DNA from: a virus
Direction: 5' to 3' (one strand)
DNA: 25,691 bases
IMG/VR virus record: IMGVR_UViG_3300037520_000200
Span: 1-25,691 of that record
Under the pieces are notes generated by a model that did no database searches, was not told where the DNA came from, and saw only the letters and a list, made by a program, of their open reading frames with translations. Shown here in pieces: positions 15,901 through 23,100 of the stretch (within the stretch, counting starts at the first letter, position 1; the number at the start of each line of letters is the position of its first letter). A program made the position numbers and the translations under genes.

Positions 15901-18275
15901 TTAGTAATAGAAATAATATAATCACTAGAAATATCATTAAGTTCTTTTAGATTCTTTGACATTCCTGAAGCGGTATCGGCGTACTCTTTGGCCTCTTTTC
16001 TCAATTTGGGGTCATTTAGAGCGCTGAATACTTTTCTTACTACGTCTTCTGTATCACCAAGTCCTAGTGCATTAGCTCTTCTAAAAGATGCTGCAGCTGT
16101 GGTACTGGCCCCTTTAATATTGGTTGTGAAAGTATCTTTATTAGCAGCAGCAAATTTCTTATCTGTAGCCATCCTCCTATCAAATTCTTCCATGATAGGA
16201 TCCATAGCAATTTTACCGCCACTACCTCCATACCCAAGAGTAAACATATTAGCCATGTCATCAAAGTACGATGTTAGTAGTCCAGCATTAGCTTTAAAGT
16301 CATTATACTTTTTCATTGCTTCACTTACTGCACCTAATGATTCTGCGAAGCTCATAGCAGACGAAGCATTTAGCTCAAATATAGTATGAAAGTCACCAGC
16401 TACCTTTAAATCTTCACTAATTTTTTTACTTAGATCTAGCTTACTATTTAGAGAAGTCATGCTTTCTTCTAACTTAGCCGCATGATCTGTAGTTAATCCT
16501 AATGCATTAGTTATACCACCTAATATAGGTAGTAATATTGCTGCGGTGGCACCCCAGACAGAAAAAGTACCTAATAGCCTTCCTACACTTATAGTTAGTG
16601 CACCTAATCCACCACGTAGTCTTAACATACCGGCTTCAAAAGGACTTAAATTAAGTTTAGCAATCTCTTTATTTAGATCTGCGAAACCATTGCGAAAGCC
16701 TAATAATTCTGTTTTTTCATATACTGCTGATAAAGCTTTTCTTTTATTAGCTACATGCTCTAGTGCCTGCCCCTCTATTTTTAGACTTTGTAAAGCCTTC
16801 TCATGTGCATGCGTAGTAGCATTAGCCGAGGCAGCTTGACCTGCTGAAGTAGATGTCTGCTGTATTAATCCATTATCCCCTTGTAGGCTTTGTAGTGCAG
16901 TACGTTGAGTTTCTAGTTTTTTTAGCTCTTTATCACCACTTTTACCTATTCTAGCTAACTCAGCTTGTTTTTGTTTTATTTTTTTATCTATGTCTTTTAG
17001 AGCACTATCAACAGAAGCTAAAGCTAGGTCTCTATTTTTATTTATGTCTTCGGGTTTGCCCCATAATAAAGAATTAATATTAGTATTTAAACTATCAAAT
17101 TGTTTTCCACTTAGTGTTTTCTTTAAACCCTTCTCTAAGTTAGATTGAGTTTCTTTAAGGGCTACTTGTGATAATCTTTTTTCTTCATTTTTTGCATCTA
17201 TCAAAGCTTTTTGCTTTGCCTCAATAGCGGCTATTTGTGACTCTACCGCATCTTGCGCAGCTTTACTAGAAGCAATCCATGCCTCCCTCATATTACCTAT
17301 AGCAGGTATAGCTTGCTTAAGTAATAAACCTACTATAGCAATCATACCAAGTAGCAAGGCAGTAGGACTCTGAGAAAGCATATTCACAAATGGGCCTAAT
17401 ACTGAGTTCATAGTAGTTAGTACACCAGTACTTAGATCTTTAATTGTAGAAAATAGTTTAGAGAAGGGATTAGCGGCTTGATCTGCTAGTTCTTTGTACT
17501 TATTTATACCTTGAGTAGTTACTGCATTAACGAAAGCTTGTCTACGCTCATAGTCTGTTAGTACTGATACAGTTTTACCTAGAGTTTTTGCGTAAGCTTT
17601 ATTTGCATCATCTACTTTTACCATTAAACCTAATTCATCTAATAGTTCTGGTTCGATCTTAATAGTACCACGGAATACGCGTTGTAAGGCATCAGTCATA
17701 TCGCGACCTAGCGCAATAGAGGCACCTTTGGCAACAGTAGTTAATTCTTTAATCTGAGTAGTTGTTAATCCCGCAGAACTAGCTAATGAGGCGGAACCTA
17801 GGGCGTCAGCCATAGATATAGCTCCGTCGGTTAGATCCTTCATATCTTTAGCTAGGCCATTAATACTTGCACCTACTTTTCTAGATAGTATATCTGCTGC
17901 TTTTTCCATATTAGTGAAATCAGCGGCTTTTGATAAGGCGTTGAATGCAGCACTTACAGCGTATACGTTAGCTGCGAATGTAGCATATAAGTGAACTAGG
18001 CCACCTAGCCCTTGGGCTTGTCTGCCGAAGTCACGCGCGTCACCCCTACCTTGTGCACCTGCAGTTCCGCGGCCCAGGCCCTCTGTGGTTGGAGGAATGG
18101 CTCCTCCGCCTATACCACCAGACGCAGAAAGGGCAGCCGAAGCCGCCCGTGTTTGCACTTTTCTAGGTTGTGCGGTACGGTCTAATACATCGTTTAGCTT
18201 GCGTGCCTCGCCTGCTACTTGTTTTAAAGTACCATTATCTGTTACTTCTACCGTTACTTTTCTAGTATCAGCCAT
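12918..18275 (-). CDS. H: Tape measure protein (tail length tape-measure)
   Basis: A 1785-residue protein. The N-terminal ~250 residues match the phage tape-measure core (SMADALGSASLASSAGLTT, ...VAKGASIALGRDMTDALQRVFRG). There are hydrophobic, potentially membrane-inserting segments at about 305-327 and 566-595, long Lys/Glu/Ala-rich coiled-coil stretches, and a Gly/Ala-rich segment near 1625-1680. The C-terminus has the usual AKGGIVG...ARGGIATSPQMALFGEG...YVPLP signature. It sets tail length, is packed in the tail lumen and is ejected into the host envelope. The start has GAGG about 8 nt upstream and follows the T stop by 9 nt. About twice the length of lambda gpH, so a long tail is expected. 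Confidence 0.96.
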   Translation of the reverse strand: MADTRKVTVEVTDNGTLKQVAGEARKLNDVLDRTAQPRKVQTRAASAALSASGGIGGGAIPPTTEGLGRGTAGAQGRGDARDFGRQAQGLGGLVHLYATFAANVYAVSAAFNALSKAADFTNMEKAADILSRKVGASINGLAKDMKDLTDGAISMADALGSASLASSAGLTTTQIKELTTVAKGASIALGRDMTDALQRVFRGTIKIEPELLDELGLMVKVDDANKAYAKTLGKTVSVLTDYERRQAFVNAVTTQGINKYKELADQAANPFSKLFSTIKDLSTGVLTTMNSVLGPFVNMLSQSPTALLLGMIAIVGLLLKQAIPAIGNMREAWIASSKAAQDAVESQIAAIEAKQKALIDAKNEEKRLSQVALKETQSNLEKGLKKTLSGKQFDSLNTNINSLLWGKPEDINKNRDLALASVDSALKDIDKKIKQKQAELARIGKSGDKELKKLETQRTALQSLQGDNGLIQQTSTSAGQAASANATTHAHEKALQSLKIEGQALEHVANKRKALSAVYEKTELLGFRNGFADLNKEIAKLNLSPFEAGMLRLRGGLGALTISVGRLLGTFSVWGATAAILLPILGGITNALGLTTDHAAKLEESMTSLNSKLDLSKKISEDLKVAGDFHTIFELNASSAMSFAESLGAVSEAMKKYNDFKANAGLLTSYFDDMANMFTLGYGGSGGKIAMDPIMEEFDRRMATDKKFAAANKDTFTTNIKGASTTAAASFRRANALGLGDTEDVVRKVFSALNDPKLRKEAKEYADTASGMSKNLKELNDISSDYIISITNQSKELKALNAFSTSSAQAIKLLDKNDLTKSGANIQEFLSGITDQFEEMSGISLPADLELLRTRLNRLQEDVNNNYKTAMELAGSDKDLQKKAEDDRAKSLSQGTSSLLGSYGGIEKVQQDYIGYSLKASKSLADLATAAGRASLAQTSLSAKLKETQFYGSFSKEGEARAIREARKTEEKIANIQIKAEKTNAAAIDAQKSNTEQQLRTALSLASKELFKNSKSNNPSPLGTGSVKDQAIQALSVKELDGSIASQILSLVNSLESLGAASVIATLKIDSIRASLGKARESEARAEFKETDAEADKKFKPEEDKLFEELNNLEKKSQSIALLDSSYLSARVDSEINLIKAKADILQYEKDLAIKIGEYNTLVEQLIKDPTNVSIGEAVVGKARARDEAFKKGEPLRDLPKVIQDEENLRIRKTNLEITEKLSDNLSEQVDLASSYSDYLLSVSTNYSKIAEFNTVSTQTLLEQYSIQERILEAQIAIEKSKVGDIEAEQKIVDLQQQHLAFKLDTHQKLTDLFKKETELSLKIREQSGRASDIFGTEGLQEAITIAMDRIEETTGKSKSVMSQLATGIVDSADIIVDSFTTMIQKMDETKLTFKAFSDMVRNTLSDMFRDMASDAFKNAMKSGIKLLAANFGYDTRTNQEKAASALQITANSSLDQLKLIQQDMRALLQALVPGKIDPIAQQGIDLDKQYNLDWEKANKANDTGVRTSPYPYPTSASIMSRQLDGVSSIGATSASAGTYDPLVQAVSSTASSAKETNRLLNEIAQKINPSSIPVPDVIQPPAMQDSSTPILSKTATTNIEKGGTKIDVAADKFNMATTVMHGAVGALVGALATGGSAKGALGGILMGVATSVISGGITGGLTSIFAKAKGGIVGPLGDMPLHKYARGGIATSPQMALFGEGSKNEAYVPLPDNRSIPVTLKGGSGGATFGDTNITVTVTNSGSVDTSISADQATNLSKALSVSIKATIQEELMKQMKPRGMLHG

Positions 18276-18284
18276 ACACAGCCC

Positions 18285-18581
18285 TCATTTCTTTTTCTTA
18301 CTATTTATTTGTTCGGTTTCCTGACGGTCAAATAGAGTAACTATCTTTAATACAGATACTCTATCTGTTATACCAAACAGTTCGAATAAATTTGATATGT
18401 TCTCAATAGCTTTTCCAAAATAGTGTCCACTGAAGGAATCATACCTATCAGGTAAATAACAATAAATTGTCCAAGCCTCTTGAGCTTCGTCAGGTAAGTC
18501 TCCTAGCTCAATAGGGATTTCATCCTCTAAAGGTTCGGAGCCTAACTGCTCACACATATCAAAGTACATATCCCTAGACAT
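18285..18581 (-). CDS. T: T portion of tail assembly chaperone (read through -1 frameshift)
   Basis: A frame of 98 codons from the first ATG (MSRDMYFDMCEQLG...) to a very basic tail, NSKKKK, just before the tape measure gene. That ATG has no Shine-Dalgarno sequence. The same frame is open 22 codons further upstream, through the end of the G gene, to a TGA just before the slippery site. This matches lambda T, which is made only as a C-terminal extension of G. In lambda-type phages the T domain binds the major tail subunit while G binds the tape measure. Translation as a separate protein is unlikely. Confidence 0.8.
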   Translation of the reverse strand: MSRDMYFDMCEQLGSEPLEDEIPIELGDLPDEAQEAWTIYCYLPDRYDSFSGHYFGKAIENISNLFELFGITDRVSVLKIVTLFDRQETEQINSKKKK

Positions 18582-19045
18582 GTTAGCATGTCTATTTTGG
18601 GAGAAGTTCTTTATCTTACTAATTAGTTCTTCGAACTGAATTTCTGAAAATTTGATAGATCACTCGTAACATCGGAGATAAAATTATCAAATTCTGTTGA
18701 ATTCTTCATAAGTACTAGAGCGTTTTCTTCTGAATACTCTAATTCTTCATTTAAATCTTTAATACTAGATAGATCCACCAGCATTAGGTCTTGCAGATAC
18801 TCATACTTAAGACCAGTCCATCCTTTTACAACGGAGGCTACGTAGTTCTTAGTAAATAGTTCGTCATTTAGTTCTTCGATAGGTTGACGAGTTTTTCTAT
18901 CAAATTTTGTAGTAACGCAAGCTTTGCGCAACTTAATTAGTTCTTCTCTTGAAAGGAAAGCGACTTTAACTTTGAAACCAATCTTGTCTTGAAAATCAAC
19001 CTCAACTACTTTAGAAGGGGTCAATAGTGATTGTAGTGAAACCAT
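18285..19045 (-). CDS. GT fusion tail assembly chaperone via programmed -1 frameshift
   Basis: Reading from the G start at 19045 in the G frame to codon 133 (TTT, 18649-18647), slipping back one base, and then continuing in the T frame from 18647 gives a predicted 253-residue fusion (133 + 120). Lambda gpGT has the same layout. The slip site A AAT TTT is a perfect X XXY YYZ heptamer, and the -1 frame runs without a stop to 18285. Role: together with the more abundant G, it coats the tape measure and recruits tail tube subunits during assembly; it is not in the mature virion in lambda. Frameshift use is inferred from sequence and family behaviour. Confidence 0.85.
18623..19045 (-). CDS. G: Tail assembly chaperone G
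   Basis: A 140-residue protein, the same length as lambda gpG, lying between the major tail protein and tape measure genes. It has a predominantly acidic, helical sequence (LSREELIKLRKA, EELNDELFTKNYVASVVKGWTGL). Its last codons contain the slippery heptamer A AAT TTT at S131-N132-F133, and it ends SSKN-stop at 18623. It chaperones the tape measure protein. The ribosome binding site GGAG lies about 10 nt before the ATG. Upstream is a hairpin and a tiny leader frame that could tune its expression. Confidence 0.9.
   Translation of the reverse strand: MVSLQSLLTPSKVVEVDFQDKIGFKVKVAFLSREELIKLRKACVTTKFDRKTRQPIEELNDELFTKNYVASVVKGWTGLKYEYLQDLMLVDLSSIKDLNEELEYSEENALVLMKNSTEFDNFISDVTSDLSNFQKFSSKN
18647..18653 (-). 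promoter_or_regulatory. Programmed -1 ribosomal frameshift heptamer A AAT TTT
   Basis: In the G frame the codons are TCA AAT TTT CAG. The seven bases A-AAT-TTT let both tRNAs re-pair fully after slipping back one base (AAA TTT). Nine bases downstream is a small hairpin, AGTTC-GAA-GAACT, a 5-bp stem at a normal stimulator distance although weak. The 0-frame ends 24 nt after the last slippery codon's first base, and the -1 frame stays open into T. Confidence 0.82.
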
Positions 19046-19049
19046 TAAA

Positions 19050-19073
19050 TTATTTCTCCAAATAGGAGGGCAT
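19050..19073 (-). promoter_or_regulatory. Possible 7-codon leader frame before G
   Basis: ATG CCC TCC TAT TTG GAG AAA TAA, encoding MPSYLEK, ends 4 nt before the G start. It is preceded by a consensus AGGAGG with a 5-nt spacer. The SD and the start codon both sit in the hairpin at 19064-19084. It may couple or attenuate G translation. The SD arises from the hairpin arm, so it may be coincidental. Confidence 0.35.
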
Positions 19074-19084
19074 AAAGCCCTCCT
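19064..19084 (-). other. 8-bp hairpin between major tail protein and G
   Basis: Perfect arms AGGAGGGC and GCCCTCCT around a TTTAT loop, in the 45-nt gap after the major tail protein stop. On the transcribed strand it is followed by ATTTGGAG, a poor U-tract. It could be a weak terminator or processing site that lowers expression of downstream genes relative to the abundant tail tube protein. Confidence 0.6.
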
Positions 19085-19090
19085 CTTTTA

Positions 19091-20440
19091 TTATAGGATA
19101 CCGTAGTAGGAAACTACTAGGTTATTTGTCTTCTCAATATTATAGTCGGTGCCTTGGTAACCTTGAGCAGTAAATCCAATAGTTGTGGAAACTACGTCTT
19201 GAATGTCTACAGTAGGTACTTGTAATTGGCAGCCATCCATCAACATCTCAACTCTAGTTTGGTTAGAAATACCACCAATTTCAATCTGAAGTTTAAACTT
19301 AGTTTCAGAAGTAGTAGTAAGACCTGCTAGAATATCGGTTAGTAGCTTTGCTGACTCAAAAGAACCAGTTTTTAGGTAAGCATTTAAACTTCCAGTAATG
19401 GAACGTGTACCTGTGAAGTAACCAATAGAGTTATTAACAACACCCATATTTTCAGGAGTTAGATACTCAATATTATTATTAATAGTTAAATTACCACCAG
19501 TAATTGGTAAACTATAAGTATTCCCTGCTGTACCACTAATATTACTAACTAAAGTAGTAGTACTTAGTTTATTGGTAATGTAATATTTAGCATCATTGGT
19601 TGGGAAGGGGGTATAGTTACTACCAGTCCATGTTTGTAAGGTAGCCGGGGAAGTTAGTGTAGTACCAAATCCACTCCATGCAATCATTGCAATACCTTGT
19701 AAATCAAAAGTGATCTCTGCTTGGTTAACCGCAGCATTTGCAACCTTATAGATTGTATTATCTACTTTGAAGATAAGAGTAAACTTCTGTAGTTCATTCT
19801 TATTTGAACCTAGAGTAGAAGATACTGCTTTACTTGCTTCTTCGTGCCACTGACCGGTAAATATAGATGAGGATGTAACTGTACCATTAGGTCCTGTTGG
19901 GGCTACTGTAGTTTCTAAGTCTACAATTATATCATTACCGCTTTTTCCTACTACTCTGAAGTAACCATTACCAGTAGAACTACCTGTTAATCCAGTTGTT
20001 CCTGTAATTCTGACCATGTCCCCTAAAGCTACAGTATTTGCTGCCTTAGTTAAGGTCATAGCATAAGAACCGTTGACTAGAGCTACTGTACCTCCCGTCC
20101 ATCCGGTTACTGCTGTGGAACTGATAGATGCACTACCCATTAAAGCATTCCATAAATACTTTTCTGGGGCTGTTACTACTGCTGCTGGTTTGTATGGTCT
20201 AATATATGTACTCATACTCCAATCTACTGGATTTAGTTTACTATTGAAAGCACGTTCACCACGAATTGGAGCAGTTCCTGCTTCTGATAATGTAATAGTT
20301 TGTTGTTCTGTATTCTGACTAAAGCTATAGCCATCTAATACTTGAATTTCGAAAGTATTAGCCGCGGTATAGTCACCTAGAACATCAGTAGTAGCTGTGC
20401 TGAAGAATACCTTTGTATTTCTACTTAAATTTACTGCCAT
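19091..20440 (-). CDS. Major tail protein (tail tube subunit)
   Basis: A 449-residue protein starting MAVNLSRNTKVFFSTATT. It occupies the V position, between the tail terminator and chaperone G. The N-terminal part (FEIQVLDGYSFSQNTEQQTITLSEAG) and the C-terminal part (VPTVDIQDVVSTTIGFTAQGY) have the tail-tube look. An inserted beta domain lies at about residues 115-200 (ALGDMVRITGTTG...NDIIVDLE), and the total is longer than lambda gpV (246 aa). It polymerises into the tail tube around the tape measure. It has the strongest local translation signal: AGGAG 7 nt before ATG. The intergenic region upstream holds an inverted repeat and a possible promoter. The tube assignment is by context and pattern. 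Confidence 0.88.
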   Translation of the reverse strand: MAVNLSRNTKVFFSTATTDVLGDYTAANTFEIQVLDGYSFSQNTEQQTITLSEAGTAPIRGERAFNSKLNPVDWSMSTYIRPYKPAAVVTAPEKYLWNALMGSASISSTAVTGWTGGTVALVNGSYAMTLTKAANTVALGDMVRITGTTGLTGSSTGNGYFRVVGKSGNDIIVDLETTVAPTGPNGTVTSSSIFTGQWHEEASKAVSSTLGSNKNELQKFTLIFKVDNTIYKVANAAVNQAEITFDLQGIAMIAWSGFGTTLTSPATLQTWTGSNYTPFPTNDAKYYITNKLSTTTLVSNISGTAGNTYSLPITGGNLTINNNIEYLTPENMGVVNNSIGYFTGTRSITGSLNAYLKTGSFESAKLLTDILAGLTTTSETKFKLQIEIGGISNQTRVEMLMDGCQLQVPTVDIQDVVSTTIGFTAQGYQGTDYNIEKTNNLVVSYYGIL

Positions 20441-20453
20441 AAAATTCTCCTAT

Positions 20454-20507
20454 ATACGAAATTAATAACGTAGTCAGTATTTACTAGCATTGTACTAAAT
20501 TTCGTAT
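20454..20507. repeat. 10-bp inverted repeat flanking the major tail protein leader
   Basis: ATACGAAATT at 20454-20463 and its exact complement AATTTCGTAT at 20498-20507, separated by 34 nt. One arm overlaps the last codons of the tail terminator gene; the other lies just before the SD of the major tail protein. It may be an operator pair or a long-loop RNA stem. Confidence 0.6.
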
Positions 20508-20518
20508 CTTATTGATAA
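20489..20518 (-). promoter_or_regulatory. Possible weak sigma70-type promoter before major tail protein
   Basis: TTATCA (-35, 4 of 6) and TACAAT (-10, 5 of 6) with an 18-bp spacer, the -10 followed by GCTAG. It lies mostly inside the end of the tail terminator gene. One arm of the 10-bp inverted repeat falls between the two boxes, as an operator would. Confidence 0.35.
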
Positions 20519-20926
20519 ATTCATTTCACCAACACCAAATGGTGCTAGTAGTCCTTCATCTGTGGTTATTGAAGTGATAAGAATCTCTGTTGTACTCTTA
20601 CCAGTTTCATATTCTAGCAGTTCATTATCTGTAACAACCTGCTCTACATCTTGTAGAAGATCCTCTAGCTTACTAGTTGGGTCTTCTGAGTTGACATATA
20701 ATTTAAGGGAGACATTTAAAAATCCCCACTTAAATCCTCCTGGGTGATATTCTCTAGTTTCACTACCCGGAACTATACATACTGCTGGAAAGTCTGAGAG
20801 CTCGTCCCAGAATACCAGTCTAGTAAGTATGTTGCTAGGAAACAGAGTACTTTTAAATGGAGAGGCCCCATTTATACTTTTGATCTTTTCAGCTAGTTTT
20901 TTAGCTATGGAGCTTCTTGCACTCAT
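20495..20926 (-). CDS. Tail terminator protein (gpU position)
   Basis: A 143-residue protein with the alpha/beta pattern of small tail terminator proteins: an N-terminal helix (MSARSSIAKKLAEKIKSI), a central FPAVCIVPGSETREY, then WGFLNVSLKLYVNSEDPTSKLEDLLQDVEQVV and a C-terminal strand FGVGEMNLSIRYEI. Terminators cap the tail tube when it reaches full length and create the head-joining surface. It lies directly before the major tail protein, as U does before V. The start has AGAGGA about 6 nt upstream. A near-consensus promoter sits 30 nt before it. Assignment from pattern and synteny. Confidence 0.8.
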   Translation of the reverse strand: MSARSSIAKKLAEKIKSINGASPFKSTLFPSNILTRLVFWDELSDFPAVCIVPGSETREYHPGGFKWGFLNVSLKLYVNSEDPTSKLEDLLQDVEQVVTDNELLEYETGKSTTEILITSITTDEGLLAPFGVGEMNLSIRYEI

Positions 20927-20955
20927 AATTCCTCTCTTTTTATATTAACCCACAC

Positions 20956-20984
20956 ATTATATAATAGTAGAAAAATAATTTCAA
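20956..20984 (-). promoter_or_regulatory. Sigma70-like promoter driving tail terminator/major tail protein
   Basis: TTGAAA at 20984-20979 (5 of 6 to the -35 consensus), a 17-bp spacer, and TATAAT at 20961-20956 (perfect -10). It lies wholly in the 72-nt gap between the neck gene and the tail terminator gene, so no coding constraint explains it. Predicted start of transcription is near 20949, about 23 nt before the terminator ATG. Host-polymerase expression of the tail operon is the inference. Confidence 0.7.
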
Positions 20985-20998
20985 CTATATTTTCCAGT

Positions 20999-22531
20999 CT
21001 ATACTATTACCGTTCTCATCCTAGACTTAGTTAGTTGTGCTGCTATTTCTCTTACTGACCTATCTATTAAAGCTACAGGACTCTTATCTATGCTACCTTG
21101 GTCACCCCCTGGTTCAAAAGTTGCATAAGGATACTTCATGTAGCTTAAAAAAGCAGTTAGTGCGTTTTGTCTACTATCAAACTGCACAGAGTTTAATTTA
21201 ACTGACTCTGCAAATCTACCAGTTTGATAAGTTAGCGCCGGAGGCGCCATATTCTTACGTATTACTTCCTGAAGCCGTGCGGATAGAAGACCCTGTAGAT
21301 TTACTACTGACTGGAAAGCTCCTGAAGTTGAGCGAAGTCTACTAGTATTTTTTGCTTTAACTATTAGTGAAGACTGGTTATTTATTCTATTGGAAGCAGT
21401 ATTTGTATTTAATTTATGAGATACTTGTTTTGTGACCCTAGATATAGTATTAGTACTTTTAGTATTTTTGCTGCCTAGTATAGTATCTACTATATGGTCA
21501 GTTATTTGTTCTCTGAATGACTTAGAACCGTGTAGATCTATAGTACCTGTATAATCCTTACCTAGTTTTTTATTATTGCGAATAGTAGAAAATAGAGATT
21601 CCATTACTAATCGTTTAAACTCATTAGTAATTCTAGACTCTGAATCTCCACCTTGATTTCTAGGAGAGGATTCTATAAATACTGTTACTGCTCCTCTACG
21701 CTTTTTTATATCAAATTCTGTTTTTTCTACTGTGAAGTTGTGCTTAACTACAGTTTCTTTTGCTTTTGATATTGCAGCTTTTTGTATGCCAGTAACTAGT
21801 TTCTTGATTTCTGCTTCTGTTAGTGTTTTTCCTGGTTTATTTAATTGAGGTATCTGGGCTATGGTATCCCTTACTAATCTATCTAGTAAATCTTTATTAG
21901 AGGCGATTAATTCTATTTTCTTATAAGCAACCGGTATATTATGTCCTACGTCAAAACCTAGATCAAGTTCCTTGCTATATAGCTTGGCATGTAGGGCCTG
22001 TGCTTCTTTACCCCCATTCTTTAAAATAGATAGTATAGTTTTGAATTCTTTTGGTTGGCTAAATATAGCCTCACCTACTCCGGATAACCTTATAAATTCT
22101 TCCTTAATACTATTATTATCTTTTACATAATTAAGTATACTAGTATCTCTATCTAGTAGGTTTATTGAACTAATAAAAGATCTAACTTGATCAAATGAAT
22201 CAAAAGTTAATATATGGCCCTTTTCACCAGTACTACTTATAGTCCTATGAGGTACTCTGCCAGATCTATGCTTCCTAGTTTTCCTATACGCGGCTAATAT
22301 TGCGTATACTGCACTTTTATCTTTAGTTGCTAATTTATCTATAGATTGTGGAGCTAAAGACTTTAGTAGCTCTTCACTTATTACTAGTACATGTACTGTT
22401 TTGTTTAAATTAGTTCTTAGATCGGAAGTAGTTGTTCTCTCTTTACTACCAACTACCTTGTTACCTAGCTCATTAATAGGTATTGCTGCTGTAATCTCAT
22501 CTAATAATTCACCAAGAGCTTTCTTACTCAT
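20999..22531 (-). CDS. Neck / tail completion protein (gp10/gpZ-like C-terminus, large N-terminal extension)
   Basis: A 510-residue protein between the head-tail connector and tail terminator genes, the place of lambda Z or HK97 gp10. The last ~110 residues fit that family: a helix (GLLSARLQEVIRKN), then MAPPALTYQTGRFAESV and YPYATFEPGGDQG, and a final helix (ALIDRSVREIAAQLTK). Usual members are about 110-190 residues. The first ~390 residues are Lys/Ser/Thr/Asn-rich, largely helical, and I do not recognise them; no catalytic motif is evident. The gene starts by a 1-nt TAATG overlap with the connector gene. Role of the C-terminus: joining the finished tail to the head. The N-terminal function is unknown. 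Confidence 0.75.
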   Translation of the reverse strand: MSKKALGELLDEITAAIPINELGNKVVGSKERTTTSDLRTNLNKTVHVLVISEELLKSLAPQSIDKLATKDKSAVYAILAAYRKTRKHRSGRVPHRTISSTGEKGHILTFDSFDQVRSFISSINLLDRDTSILNYVKDNNSIKEEFIRLSGVGEAIFSQPKEFKTILSILKNGGKEAQALHAKLYSKELDLGFDVGHNIPVAYKKIELIASNKDLLDRLVRDTIAQIPQLNKPGKTLTEAEIKKLVTGIQKAAISKAKETVVKHNFTVEKTEFDIKKRRGAVTVFIESSPRNQGGDSESRITNEFKRLVMESLFSTIRNNKKLGKDYTGTIDLHGSKSFREQITDHIVDTILGSKNTKSTNTISRVTKQVSHKLNTNTASNRINNQSSLIVKAKNTSRLRSTSGAFQSVVNLQGLLSARLQEVIRKNMAPPALTYQTGRFAESVKLNSVQFDSRQNALTAFLSYMKYPYATFEPGGDQGSIDKSPVALIDRSVREIAAQLTKSRMRTVIV

Positions 22532-23100
22532 TATCTAATAACCCTATATAAATCTAGGACACGCTTAATGTGATGAGGGAAATCAGAACTACGAATGTAC
22601 TCAATACTAACAGAACCTTGGGTTTTTCTAGGAGATGCTTCACGCTTCATATAGTATTCTAGTAAATCTAGAGCTGCTATATACAAGTCACCTGGAAGTA
22701 CTGAGTAACCAGCTCTATATGTAATCTTGAAGTAGTTTGGATAATTAATATCAGCAGCACCAAATATGACTAGTCTATCATTTTGTCTATCAATTAGATA
22801 ATCAGTATACTCTGCTAGTGGTATATATGTTTGACCACTGTCTTCTGAATAAGCAACCTCTTCTACACTAAGTATAGGAAATTCCTCTGTATATAGATAG
22901 TCATCTCCTCCATTATAATATTGTACAATATCTAAAAATTCCTCAGTATCAGCATCATAGCTATCAATGAAACTTCTAGTACAATAATTTTTAATTAACT
23001 GACTAATATAAGGTATTAATAGCTCAATGCGCTCATCTTGATCTGTACTGCTAATATTTGTATAGAGCTTATAATCGTCGACTGTAATTAGGTTTCTCAT
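22531..23100 (-). CDS. Head-tail connector (adaptor), HK97 gp6-like
   Basis: A 189-residue protein. It starts MRNLITVDDYKLYTNI, then a helix-rich DERIELLIPYISQLIKNYC, a central beta insertion with YLYTEEFPILSVEEVAYSEDSG, and a C-terminal DLYIAALDLLEYYMKRE. This arrangement is typical of gp6/gp15-type adaptors that form a 12-mer ring below the portal. ATGA overlap with the upstream gene and TAATG overlap with the neck gene show tight coupling. Confidence 0.85.
   Translation of the reverse strand: MRNLITVDDYKLYTNISSTDQDERIELLIPYISQLIKNYCTRSFIDSYDADTEEFLDIVQYYNGGDDYLYTEEFPILSVEEVAYSEDSGQTYIPLAEYTDYLIDRQNDRLVIFGAADINYPNYFKITYRAGYSVLPGDLYIAALDLLEYYMKREASPRKTQGSVSIEYIRSSDFPHHIKRVLDLYRVIR

Noticed and set aside
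15988-16389. Plus-strand 133-codon frame opposite the tape measure gene
   Set aside because: Antisense of a helical, Ala/Ser-rich coding region; no initiation signal.
18579-18581. Independent start codon for T
   Set aside because: No Shine-Dalgarno upstream, while the frame continues open into G past a perfect slippery heptamer.
19064-19084. Hairpin considered as an intrinsic terminator for the major tail gene
   Set aside because: On the transcribed strand only ATTTGG follows; no U-tract, and downstream genes lack their own clear promoter.
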